A DNA stretch of 64,000 nucleotides, taken from the NCBI RefSeq assembly GCF_000321225.1, contig NW_004450276.1, positions 4,141,467-4,205,466 on the forward strand. The letters are read 5' to 3'. A program made the position numbers and the translations under genes. Source of the DNA: Odobenus rosmarus divergens (taxonomy: Eukaryota; Chordata; Mammalia; Carnivora; Odobenidae). The notes under the pieces are model-generated. The model was not told the DNA's origin. It worked only from the letters and a program-made list of their open reading frames with translations, and searched no databases. Shown piece by piece: positions 45,467 to 55,325 of this stretch; positions within the stretch are counted from its first letter, which is position 1; each line of letters starts with the position of its first letter.

Positions 45467-46763
45467 TTTTTTTAATTTTTTATTGTTATGTTAATCACCA
45501 CACATTACATCATTCGTTTTTGATGTAGTGTTCTGTGATTCATTCTTTGTGTATAACACCCAGTGCTCCATGCAGAACGTGCCCTCTTTAATACCCATCA
45601 CCAGGCTAACCCATCCTCCCACCCCCCTCCCCTCTAGAACCCTCAGTTTGTTTCTCAGAGTCCATCATCTCTCATGGTTCGTCTCCCCCTCCGATTTTCC
45701 CCCCTTCATTCTTCCGCTCCTGCTATCTTCTTCTTTTTTTTCTTTTTTGACATATACTGTACTATTTGTTTCAGAGGTACAGATCTGTGATTCAACAGTC
45801 TTGCACAATTCACAGTGCTCACCATAGCACATACCCTCCCCAATGTCTATNNNNNNNNNNNNNNNNNNNNNNNNNNNNNNNNNNNNNNNNNNNNNNNNNN
45901 NNNNNNNNNNNNNNNNNNNNNNNNNNNNNNNNNNNNNNNNNNNNNNNNNNNNNNNNNNNNNNNNNNNNNNNNNNNNNNNNNNNNNNNNNNNNNNNNNNNN
46001 NNNNNNNNNNNNNNNNNNNNNNNNNNNNNNNNNNNNNNNNNNNNNNNNNNNNNNNNNNNNNNNNNNNNNNNNNNNNNNNNNNNNNNNNNNNNNNNNNNNN
46101 NNNNNNNNNNNNNNNNNNNNNNNNNNNNNNNNNNNNNNNNNNNNNNNNNNNNNNNNNNNNNNNNNNNNNNNNNNNNNNNNNNNNNNNNNNNNNNNNNNNN
46201 NNNNNNNNNNNNNNNNNNNNNNNNNNNNNNNNNNNNNNNNNNNNNNNNNNNNNNNNNNNNNNNNNNNNNNNNNNNNNNNNNNNNNNNNNNNNNNNNNNNN
46301 NNNNNNNNNNNNNNNNNNNNNNNNNNNNNNNNNNNNNNNNNNNNNNNNNNNNNNNNNNNNNNNNNNNNNNNNNNNNNNNNNNNNNNNNNNNNNNNNNNNN
46401 NNNNNNNNNNNNNNNNNNNNNNNNNNNNNNNNNNNNNNNNNNNNNNNNNNNNNNNNNNNNNNNNNNNNNNNNNNNNNNNNNNNNNNNNNNNNNNNNNNNN
46501 NNNNNNNNNNNNNNNNNNNNNNNNNNNNNNNNNNNNNNNNNNNNNNNNNNNNNNNNNNNNNNNNNNNNNNNNNNNTGGGACTTCATCAAGATAAAAAGCT
46601 TTTGCGCAGCAAAAGAAACAGTCAACAAAACCAAAAGACAACCGACAGAATGGGAGAAACTTTTTGCAAATGACATATCAGATAAAGGGCTAGTATCCAA
46701 AATCTATAAAGAACTTCTTAAACTCAACACCCGAAGAACAAATGATCCAATCAAGAAATGGGC
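45467..46763. mobile_element. Young L1, minus strand, 5'-inverted (twin priming), with large gap
   Basis: The left part (45467-45850) is a reversed L1 3' end: poly-T, then ATGTTAATCACCACACATTA and the reversed 3' untranslated region as far as the gap. The right part (46576-46763) is plus-strand ORF2 ([20 protein letters not shown] and on to KKWAK). Opposite orientation within one flanking 22-bp duplication, identical at 45445-45466 and 46764-46785 (begins AAAAGTTTTAGTGC), shows a single insertion event with an inverted 5' segment. The inversion breakpoint lies in the gap. Confidence 0.95.
45851..46575. other. Assembly gap (725 N)
   Basis: The run of N lies wholly inside the inverted L1. Open frames of 259-362 codons that span it are artefacts because N codons do not terminate. 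Confidence 0.98.
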
Positions 46764-46785
46764 AAAAGTTTTAGTGCTTAAGTTT

Positions 46786-47416
46786 AACTACAACTTAATT
46801 CTGAGTAGTAAAATTAAAAGCCAATTAGCACCATCAGAATTCAGTGTTACTTAAGGGTCTTAGAGTTTCAGAACCACAGCAACATCATGAGCATTTTGTT
46901 TCTAGTTTCACCCGTCAGTAGTTACTTGGTATTTGAACGAGATTTTAAATAACATGCTATCAATCAATCATAATTCCAGATAAAACTTAGCACTTTTTAA
47001 AAATCTTGATCACGCTTGGACCCACTCTTTGGTGAGTGGTAGTGTAAATTGGAAGCTTGATAGGCAGGCAAGTGATTTATCACAGTGGTGGGTCACTGAC
47101 CACTCTGCAAGGTATTAATTACAATAGATAGTTTTCATAATTATTGTTTCTTATATCTATGGAAATGACTGAACCAAAACATAGTAATAGTGACTAGCAT
47201 TACTTGCAAGCATTTTTTCCTATGTATGCGTGAGTGTGAATGCATGTATGTAGGTGAAACAGGAACAATGTGAAATGCTTCTTGCCAAAAGTTCTCCAGG
47301 TTGGCAGTTGTCTGAGCTGCAGATTCTTGGTGCACTTTAACATACCATTGAATACAAGCGTTGTAATATATTTAACTCAGTTTAACCAAACCTTCCTAAA
47401 CTCTATCAGCTATGGA
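46786..47416. other. Unassigned non-coding stretch
   Basis: Nothing is recognised. Confidence 0.4.
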
Positions 47417-47551
47417 CTTTTTTTCTTTTGCTCTTCTTTTCCTTCCTCCTTCTCTTCCTCTTCTCGTTCCCTTTCCTCTCCCCCTTCCCCTTGTCTTCCT
47501 CCTTCCCCTGCCCTTCCTCCTTCCCCTCCTCCTCCTCCTCCTCCTTCTTCC
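47417..47551 (+). repeat. Polypyrimidine (CT/CCT)n tract
   Basis: Over 135 bases there are only four purines, all G. The tract is made of CTT, CCT and CCCTT units and ends with a run of (CCT). Such a homopurine-homopyrimidine block can form triplex (H-DNA) structures. The 75-99 codon frames across it encode only low-complexity K/E or S/P runs and are not genes. Confidence 0.93.
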
Positions 47552-47786
47552 ATAACATTTTAACAAATGCTCCCATAGAAATAGGGAAGGTGAATAGTAA
47601 AACCAGTTTTGTGATACCTCTGTTTAATGCCATTTTTTTTTTTTTTTGGTATTTCCTGAGCCTAGTTCTGTATTTGGCACATACTCAATAAATAGTTTCA
47701 GGACAATCTGAGCCAACTTGAATAAACTATACTTCTTCCATTTCAGCAGTCCTCTTTAAGTAAGTTCTTCAAATTATCACCTTGAG

Positions 47787-47858
47787 TTATTTTATTTTAT
47801 TTTATTTTATTTTATTTTATTTTATTTTATTTTATTTTATTTTATTTTATTTTATTTT
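47787..47858 (+). repeat. (TTTTA)n pentanucleotide microsatellite
   Basis: Seventy-two bases form just over fourteen uninterrupted TTTTA units, bounded by TTGAG and CCTCCC. The lack of interruptions suggests current length variability. On the other strand it is (TAAAA)n, the kind of run that grows from a SINE or L1 tail, but no SINE body adjoins it. Confidence 0.97.
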
Positions 47859-48508
47859 CCTCCCTAGTTTAGATTCTCTGAATGTATCACTTATCCAGAT
47901 TGCCTTACAACCAGGGGTTAGTTAAGTTCCTAAAGATGTGACAGTATGAGCTGCCTCTTATCACCTCCTAAAATAAACTTGCCCCTGGCATAGTCACAAT
48001 GGAGAAGTGACTAAGCCTAGGCAATCCAGATTGATCTAGGAGCTTGATAGTTGGTTCAGTTTCCAATCAAATCTTTATCACTGAAAATCTCTCTTAAAAA
48101 ATGTTTCCTCTTCTTGGTAGGTCATATGTGCTGGGTTTATGTGAAGTAATATCAATGTATCTAAAGTGTTATTCAAATTCTCTGATGATTTTTGTAGTGC
48201 CTCAAGCTTTTTATTTCAGTTAGATTTTGCTAAACAGTAGACACACAAGGCACGCAAGAGAGAAGACTGAATGTCAATTTGATGGCTGGTCTTTGCATTT
48301 TTTAATAACAAAATGTGTTTTATTTTATCTCTATTTTATGCTTAAATGAATGGATCTTTGTAGTGGTTATATCTAGTTGAAGGTGATAGGTACTGACATA
48401 TTTTAGCAAGTTAAATACTTGAGACGAACCTTATACTCTCTGTATGCCTCACAGAAACTAATTAATAGCTAAACACACAGTACAGGATGGGTTACATTTG
48501 TTTGCAAG
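47859..48508. other. Unassigned non-coding stretch
   Basis: Nothing is recognised. Confidence 0.4.
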
Positions 48509-48513
48509 TCTAG

Positions 48514-48879
48514 TGTCTTAGTCTGTTCAGACTGCTATAACAAAATACCACAGACTTAAAGGCTGAAACAATGGAAATTTATTTTCTCACAGTTCTAGAG
48601 GCTGGAAGACCATGATCACATTGCTGGCAAATTCAGATTCTGGTGAGAGCTCTGTTCCTGGTTGGTAGACAGCCACCTTCTTACTCTGTCCTCATGTGGC
48701 CTTTCCGCTGATCTCTCTTCTTATAAGGACACTAACCTTACCCAGGGTAGGATGGGCCCCTACCCTGATGACCTTATTTAACCTTAACTACTTCCTTAGA
48801 GGCTCCAAATATAGCCACACCAGCCGTTGGGGATTTAACATATGAATTTGAGAGGGACACAAACGTTCAGTTCATAACA
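48514..48879 (-). mobile_element. ERVL-MaLR solo LTR (MLT1/MST-like), antisense
   Basis: TGTCTTAGTCTGTTCAGACT, GCTATAACAAAATACCACAG, TTCTCACAGTTCTAGAGGCT, TTCCTGGTTGGTAGACAGCC, GTCCTCATGTGGCCTTTCCG, TTATAAGGACACTAACC, AACATATGAATTTGAGAGGG, and ACAAACGTTCAGTTCATAACA give a complete reversed MaLR LTR. Flanking TCTAG (48509-48513) and TCTGG (48880-48884) match in four of five bases, the 5-bp duplication of the ERVL class. It is the same family as the LTR 4 kb upstream, and in the same orientation. Confidence 0.95.
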
Positions 48880-48884
48880 TCTGG

Positions 48885-50559
48885 TTTTATGAAATTTGTT
48901 GTACTTATCATTTTGAGTCGGTCTTGATTTACTTATTAAAGCTTAAATTCTAAAGCTTCCAAGGAAAATAATCAGTTTTATTTTGCTGATTTTAATAGGG
49001 AGGAAGGGTACCTAATGATTTTGATGGTAATGAACATTATATGAAGTGTAAGAAAGAACACCATGCCATCTCTGATTCTCAGGTGTTTCTCAGTTACTGA
49101 AATATAATGTGACTGACCTTCAATCAAAGATTCTCAGTAGTGCCGTATGTTTAGTTGTGTGTGTTTTAAGTTGAATTTTAAACTTTTGTTTTTAGTTTAT
49201 TGAAGAGGCAGTGTATTTTGAACAATTTATTGTTTGCCTTTTCCAATCCTTGTTTCACAATGTAGGTCTCAAAGATGAGGTAGTTGGCATAGACATTTAC
49301 AGATAAATTAATGGCGAGAGAGAAGAGATATGAGCCCTGATACATTAGTCGGTGGTGCACATTTTTTCACTTTTGTCAATTTCTGTAATTTGAGATGCAG
49401 TTGAAACTTAAACCTCATTCAGTTGAAGTTAATTTAATAGGTGAAATTATTCTAAAACTGTTGTTTCAGAGAGCTCTAATAGGAGAAATCTGGGACTCAC
49501 GCTGGTGTTAAATCTCTTCTCTCAATAAATTTACCCAGAATCTGGAAGCATCTTTGCATAACCTAATCAGTTGAGGCGGGGTTTCATGGAATAACTGGTG
49601 GGTGTCAACTTCATTTCTCACTGGTGACTAACTGAACAGGCATCTTTTTGCCAGTTTACAGCCAACTCAGTGTATGTGGCATCTATCCATGTAAACACAA
49701 AATTTAGTATTATGAGATCCATAAAGTAATGGATTGTTTCAAATTAGCATGACATTGATGGTAAGGACCCACAGCAGAGTGAAAGAGTTCAAAGTTGCTC
49801 TTCAGGCTTTTCTGGAGATGAAACCCAAGCCTTGACTCATGGTAAAGCCCTCCTGTAATAATTAACTGTCCATAAACTCCTGACCCTCCCTCCCTTTGAG
49901 CTCTGTCAGGTGAAAAAATGCATGTGAAAGCACCTGCAGCTCTTGACAAAGAGTAAAACAGATACTGGAGTGGTGTTATGGAGTCCAAAATACATGGTAT
50001 TCTCCACTCCTACCTCTGCAGAGGATCCTGCAGTTTGACTTATGGTACAAATGACAAAGACTTTTCCCCCAACAGAGTAAATGCATTCATTTTTCTATAG
50101 CTCATTTTTGTAAAATCTTCTTAAAATCAGGGAGTCATCTAAGGTAATATTTCAGAGTCTTTTTCTGAAGAACTAATGGCATTTCACATGACTAATTTTA
50201 ATCCTGAAGTCCCTGATTGGTCGTTTGTGACTGATTTGTGGTAGATACATTCACAATCATCCCTCCATTCTGTTAGCCATTTACAAGGGCAGTATCGCGG
50301 TATGCTTGTTTGATTATCACCCACATACGCTTTTCTTCATGAATACCACAGATTCCCTATTTTAGCTCAAGGACACACTGCTCTTTGCAACACAATCCAG
50401 TAACACAAGCAACAGCAATCCTTTTCTAATTTTATTTTATGTTTTGATCCCATGTTAGGGGGGCAGAATTAATCTATGTTTATATAGGATTGGAAACACA
50501 CTTCTTATCATTTAAAAATGAAAAAATTGGTCACTAGCTAAATTTTTTACTAATAACAG
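48885..50559. other. Unassigned non-coding stretch
   Basis: No gene or repeat family is recognised. A 92-codon minus-strand frame at 49710-49988 has no content that I can identify. Confidence 0.4.
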
Positions 50560-51275
50560 CAAGACATTTAAAAAAATAGACTTTATTTTTTAGAACGTTT
50601 TTAAGGTCACAGAAAAATTGAGTATAAGGCACAGAGATTTCCTCTTCTTTTTTATTTTTAAGTATCTCTATGCCCAAGGTGGGGCTCGAACTCAGGACCC
50701 CAAGGTCAAGAGTCACATGCTCCACTGACTGAGCCAGCCAGGCGCCCTCAGGCACAGAGATTTCCTATATATTCTTGCCCCCAAACATGGATAACCTACC
50801 CTACTGACAACCTCCACCGCCAGAGTGATACATTTGTTAAAATTGATGAACCTACATTGATACATCATTATCACCCAATGTCCATAGTTTACATTAAGAT
50901 TCACTGTTGGTATTGTAATTCTGTGGCTCTGGACAAATATATAATGACATGTATCACTATAGTATCAAACAGAGTAATTGCACTGCCCTAAAAATCCCCT
51001 GTGTTCTGCCTATTTATCCCTCCCCATCCTCTAACCCCTGGCAACTACTGATCTTTTTGCTGTCTCCATAGTTTTGCCTTTTCAAGAATGTTAAATAGCA
51101 GGAATCATACTATGCAGCCTTTGCAGACTGGCTTCTTTTACTTAGTAATATGCATTTAACTTTTCTCCTTGTCTTATCAGGGCTTGATAGCTCATTTCCT
51201 TTTAGTGCTGAACAATATTCCATCATCTGAATATATTACCACTTATCCACTCACCTCCTGAAGGACATCTTGGTT
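50560..51275 (-). repeat. Ancient L1 (L1M-type) 3' region, antisense, split by a SINEC
   Basis: ACTTTATTTTTTAGAACGTT and GGTCACAGAAAAATTGAGTA lie left of the SINEC. To its right come GCCAGAGTGATACATTTGTT, TTGATGAACCTACATTGATA, CACCCAATGTCCATAGTTTA, AATGACATGTATCACTATAG, CACTGCCCTAAAAATCCCCT, CCCTGGCAACTACTGATCTT, GTCTCCATAGTTTTGCCTTT and GAACAATATTCCATCATCTG. This is a well-known antisense L1M series, and the copy is quite well preserved. Confidence 0.9.
50644..50749 (-). mobile_element. Short SINEC inserted in the L1M copy
   Basis: The minus-strand copy has the head GAGCCAGCCAGGCGCCCTC at its right end and about 100 bases of body (GGGGCTCGAACTCAGGACCC in reverse). It lacks the long CT-rich linker of the others. 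The duplication AGGCACAGAGATTTCCT occurs at 50627-50643 and 50750-50766 without mismatch and restores a continuous L1M when one copy is removed. Confidence 0.96.
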
Positions 51276-52255
51276 TTTTATTTTTGTGGGTTTTCTGTTT
51301 TTTTGTTTTTTTTTTGAGATGCCTATTCATCTAGTAGTGGGTTTTTACATTTTAAAAAAAAGCAATAAAAATTAGCTTCTTTATTAGTGTTGGTGGAGGC
51401 AACACAAAGGATTGTAAGGAAAGGAACTATGTAAACTTCAGTCCACATGGACATCATTCATATTGTTGAAGGGATATTGAATCATTATACAATATTCTTA
51501 TTATCTGTGCTATTGAACAAAGAACGGTAGACCTGCAAATCAATTTATCTCTCTGAATAGTGAATCAGCTAAAACTTAAATGTATTATTACAAAAAGTTC
51601 ATATCAGCACATGACTTTCTATTCCATTTCGTTGTGCTTTATCATATTTTTACATCTAGAATTATTTATATTGCATTTAATGATATAAATTCTCTTCTAT
51701 GCAACACATCTCTCCCACTTCATCCCCCACTTAATCAATAATGAAAAAATTTCAAATCTTCACTCATCACTGAGTAAATCACTTGATATGAGTATCGGTA
51801 GTAGATTCAATAGCAATCCAGCCTGCAGTGGGTAATTGTTGAGTTCCATTCCTTTTTCTAAATGAATCTAGCCAAACCAGAAAGTCAACACACTATTTAT
51901 CTTGTGAACAAGAGAGGGAAGAAATTTTCTTCAACTGCATAAATGTGCCTGCACTGGTATGTGTGGCTTTCTAATGTTCTTCATCATTGTTTGTTTTGTT
52001 TTTTGGAGGCTAAATGACTGCTTGACTTTTTTGGAGGTCAGAATTGGGTGGAGGAATTGGCCCCTGGACAGGGCGAAGACATTAAGTCTTTCTGATGTAA
52101 AACCTATCCTTTTAGGCAATCCCAAGGACAGCTAATACCCAGTGAATTAAAATATTCATGCAGTTCTATTTCTTTTAGCCTCCCACCCCTATACAGGTTC
52201 TCCTTTGATTCCTATTATTTTTTGGAGTCCTGGGTTTAATCTAGTTCTCCAGAGC
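51276..52255. other. Unassigned non-coding stretch
   Basis: A poly-T run near 51300 and an A-run near 51355 are the only low-complexity features. No gene or repeat is recognised. Confidence 0.4.
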
Positions 52256-52365
52256 CTTGTTCAAACTATGGTCCATGGACCAGTGGCAGAATCTCAGGCC
52301 CCATCTTGGACAGAGTCAAGATCTGCATTTTAAACTCCCCCAGGTGAATTGTGTGCCTGTTTGAG
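52256..52365 (-). mobile_element. MER5-type hAT element, internally deleted
   Basis: TTCAAACTATGGTCCATGGA, CCAGTGGCAGAATCTCAGGC, CCCATCTTGGACAGAGTCAA, GATCTGCATTTTAAACTCCC and CCAGGTGAATTGTGTGCCTG, TTTGAG run through reversed MER5A from its outer end to its other end, with part of the CACCTGGGAACTTGTTAG region missing. Confidence 0.8.
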
Positions 52366-52529
52366 AAAGAGAGTTCTAGATTTTCTTGAGTTCCTTGTTT
52401 GCCCATCACTCCAATAAGTAATCCCAATATTCATGATATAAAAGACAGCCTTCAATTATCGGTTTAAAAAGTAGCACAAATTTGTCACTGTTGTGGGTCC
52501 AGCAATTTACCATAAGACTGCATATTCTT

Positions 52530-52923
52530 TTTTTTTTTTTTTAAAACCAATTGCTTAGAGTGACTTTTATTATTGTTTGTATTTTTTTAAGATTTTCCTT
52601 TTTTTCTTTATTATTATGTTATGTTAATCACCATTCAGTACACCATTAGTTTTTGATGCAGGGTTCCATGATTCCTTGTTTGCATATAACATCCAGTGCT
52701 CCATGCAGAACGTGCCCTCCTTAATACCCATCACCAGGCTAACCCATCCCCCCACGCCCCCTCCCCTCTAGAACCCTCAGTTTGAGGAATGAAATCTTGC
52801 CATTGGCAATGACGTGGATGGAACTGGAGGGTGTTATGCTGAGTGAAATAAGTCAATCAGAGAAAGACATGTATCATATGACCTCACTGATATGAGGAAT
52901 TCTTAATCTCAGGAAACAAACTG
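52530..52923. mobile_element. Young L1 3' end, 5'-inverted, with candidate 3' transduction
   Basis: From the left: poly-T (52530-52542), about 56 non-L1 bases, a second T-rich run, then the reversed L1 3' end (ATGTTATGTTAATCACCATT to CTAGAACCCTCAGTTTG, ending near 52784). From about 52785 the plus-strand segment GGAATGAAATCTTGCC to TCTCAGGAAACAAACTGA follows in opposite orientation. The duplication AAGACTGCATATTCTT is identical at 52514-52529 and 52924-52939. The non-L1 block read on the minus strand contains AATAAA (52566-52571) about 23 bases before its poly-A, the normal spacing, so transcription probably read past the L1 end to a genomic polyadenylation site. Confidence 0.93.
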
Positions 52924-52939
52924 AAGACTGCATATTCTT

Positions 52940-53214
52940 ATGGGTTGACAAAGTATCAGGCAAGAAAGAGTAGAAGGTACTATTTTGAGATTCATATGAG
53001 TATAATTCAAGTTCCAAAAATAATTCAGGTCCCCATTATCCCAATTTCTGTTATGTACCCCTATCTCAAGGCTCACCACTGCTGGTTGTTAGGTATATGG
53101 ACACCACAGTAGAAGGTCTGGTCTATGAGGTGGGGATATGAATGAAAAGAATGAATATTGGCATGACAGTGAATAGGATAATGACCCTAAACAGCCCAGT
53201 TAGCCTTAGTATGG
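52940..53214. other. Unassigned non-coding stretch
   Basis: Nothing is recognised. Confidence 0.4.
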
Positions 53215-53430
53215 GAGCAGAAAATTAACCTGACTCCTGAAGACCCAGGCCCAGGTGTCAGCCAGCTAATGACTAGCAGTGGGACTTCTGACAATATACT
53301 GTACCTACTTGCGATTGAATTTCTTCACTTATAAAATGGGAGCAGTCATAGTGCCTTACATAACTCAAGGGCTATTGTGAAAAATAAGGGAGAAGTACTT
53401 TAGAAAGCACTTTTCAAAGTGGTGTAGGTA
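53215..53430 (+). repeat. MIR SINE
   Basis: GCTAATGACTAGCAGTGGGA, CTTCTGACAATATACTGTAC, ATTTCTTCACTTATAAAATG, GGAGCAGTCATAGTGCCTTA, GGGCTATTGTGAAAAATAAG and AAAGCACTTTTCAAAGTGGT correspond to ACTTACTAGCTGTGTGACCT, TTTCCTCATCTGTAAAATGG, GTACCTACCTCATAGGGTTG, TGTGAGGATTAAATGAG, AAAGCGCTTAGAACAGTG. This is a nearly complete diverged MIR. Confidence 0.85.
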
Positions 53431-53639
53431 ATAAGGAGTTAAAACAAGGTTCCAAATATTTGAACAAGAATATTCCATTTCAGAATAAAATTAGAACTAA
53501 TTTCCACAGACTACTTTATGTTTTCCTTCATATTCCACACATAACTTTGGAAGGGGCCCCACAAGTATAAACATATGACCTTTAAGTCCAGAGACACAGA
53601 AGAAATAGAATTCCTCAGGGTTTTACTGACAGCACTGTT

Positions 53640-53765
53640 TTCCCAAGTATGGTTCTCTGATCTACCTGCCTCAGAATCCCCCAGGATCTTTGTGAAGGGA
53701 TCAGGTTTGAGGAATCTTCAGGAATAATATGTGATTCTATTGCATTCTGAAGTTTGAGAAGCTAG
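53640..53765 (-). mobile_element. MER5-type hAT element, diverged
   Basis: AAGTATGGTTCTCTGATCTA, CCTGCCTCAGAATCCCCCAG, GATCTTTGTGAAGGGATCAG, and CTGAAGTTTGAGAAGCT resemble the reversed MER5 pattern (AAGTGTGGTCCCCGGACCAG, CATCAGAATCACCTGGGA, CTTGTTAGAAAT, AAGTTTGAGAACCACTG). Confidence 0.55.
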
Positions 53766-53929
53766 CCTGGGTGGGTTTTTGTTATTAATTTTAGGAAAAA
53801 TGTACAAATTTTATGAAAGTTCAACTTGTAGGCCTTTTGGTTTTATAACAGCTACCTGTAATTCACCCTTTCATATTTATTCTCATAAAATGAAATTACA
53901 CATCTACCTTTTTTTTCTCCTGAGAGGAT

Positions 53930-53995
53930 GTTGTTTATTCATTCACTCCACAAAGATTTATTGAGCATCTTCTAGAATTGGGAAGATCTATTATC
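53930..53995 (-). repeat. L2/MIR tail, antisense
   Basis: TTCATTCACTCCACAAAGAT, TTATTGAGCATCTTCTAGAA matches the reversed tail TTCATTCAACAAATATTTATTGAGCACCTACTATG. Confidence 0.6.
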
Positions 53996-54279
53996 TGTCC
54001 AGGAAACCAGCTTCATAACTATTTGCATTCCTTAAGTTATTAGGGCAATGAATACATAGAAAACAATCTTTGGTTAGACTTCTAGTACAAATGTAAACGT
54101 CCTCTGATCTGCTTATGGACAATAACCCACTCTAAATTTCTTGTCTTTGCTTTTAATTTAAGCTAAAATTATATTTTTCTCTACCTATTGGAATATTAAA
54201 CAAAAAAAGATGGGGACTGAACAAATCAGGTTATTTTTGTTTCTCTATGCCACACCTTCATGCAAGGAATTTAAATGTA

Positions 54280-54595
54280 CAGTTGACCCTTGAACAATGT
54301 GGGGGTTTGGGGCACTACCAACCCTTCCAGTCAAAAATTGCTTTTGACTCCCCCAATACTTAACTACCAATAGCTTCTTGTTGACCGGAAGCCTTATTGA
54401 GAACAGTTGATTAACACTTATTTTGTATGTTACACGTACTATATACTGTATTCTTACAATAAAAGTAAGCAAGAGAGAAGAAAATGTTAAGAAAATCATA
54501 AGGAAGAGAAGATACATTTACAATACTATACTGTAAAAAATCCACATAGAAGTGGACCCATGCAGTTCAGACCCATATTGTTCAAGAGTCAACTG
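54280..54595 (+). mobile_element. Tigger-type (TcMar) non-autonomous DNA transposon, full length
   Basis: Terminal repeats CAGTTGACCCTTGAACAAT and ATTGTTCAAGAGTCAACTG are inverted copies with one mismatch. TA flanks the element on both sides (54278-54279 and 54596-54597). Internal TTTTGACTCCCCCAATACTT, TGTTGACCGGAAGCCTTATT, TATATACTGTATTCTTACAA and AAGTGGACCCATGCAGTTCA follow a common mammalian Tigger-derived miniature element of 300-odd bases. No transposase is encoded; the 90-codon minus frame is a by-product. Confidence 0.92.
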
Positions 54596-54597
54596 TA

Positions 54598-55019
54598 TAT
54601 TTTACTATAGTGAAGGTTATTGAAGTGAATTATAGTGGAGATTGGTTGTTTCCCTATTTTCACATAGAGAAATTACTGATGATGTTACATGTGGAAAAGT
54701 TATAGTCAAATATTTCATGTGTCTTATTAAATATGTGAAGTGGGAAATTAATGACCCTGGACATTTAAATTGTTAGTCATCTGTCAGCCTAATTACTAAT
54801 TTTTTTTTCCTCATGGTCCACTCTTTTTGCTAAGAGCTCATGGGAAATGGTTAGCCCCTTATTGAATGAACATATTAGTCTTTCTACATGATAACTGAAC
54901 ATTTGCAGAAAAACATTCACTTTTTTTTTTACTGTTATCAGTTCAGCCAAAGGGGATGAAAACATATGTCTTAGACTCCCACAAACCATTCTGAAGAGAA
55001 TAGTGGAGGTGATCTTTTA
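54598..55019. other. Unassigned non-coding stretch
   Basis: Nothing is recognised. Confidence 0.4.
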
Positions 55020-55325
55020 AAATCATGTGTCATATCATGCTCTTTCCTAGTTAAACCTTTCCAATGGCTTTCTAACTCTGTGAGTAAAATCCAGCTTCCT
55101 TAAGCTCTGCAAGGCTTACTCCTCAGCCTCATCTCCCTCCACTCTGCCTAGACTCCCTCCACTCCAGACACATAGGTCCCCCTTCCAGTTTTCCAGTAGG
55201 ATGTTCATTCTTGCCTGGGCCTCTGTTCTGGCTGCTGATTCTACATACCACTTGAAAACCTTGGGATAGTTTGAAGCTATAAGATAACATGATCTGATGC
55301 TGAATAAATGAATGAATGAATGAAA
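55020..55325 (+). repeat. L2 LINE 3' end with (TGAA)n tail
   Basis: CATGTGTCATATCATGCTCT, TTCCAATGGCTTTCTAACTC, GAGTAAAATCCAGCTTCCTT, AAGCTCTGCAAGGCTTACTC, CTCAGCCTCATCTCCCTCCA, ACTCCAGACACATAGGTCCC, TTGCCTGGGCCTCTGTTCTG follow the L2 order. AATAAATGAATGAATGAATG (about 55303-55324) gives the typical L2 tail, though the sequence just before it is shortened. Minus-strand frames of 66 and 101 codons here are not genes. Confidence 0.85.

Noticed and set aside
45766..46854. Long open frames of 259-362 codons on both strands
   Set aside because: They consist mostly of N codons from the 725-base gap, which cannot stop translation. The readable ends are L1 sequence.
47406..47691. Overlapping frames rich in K/E on one strand and S/P on the other
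   Set aside because: They are translations of a polypyrimidine tract and carry only low-complexity runs.
47787..47858. Regular short repeats as a CRISPR-like array
   Set aside because: The units are 5 bases with no spacers. It is a microsatellite in mammalian DNA.
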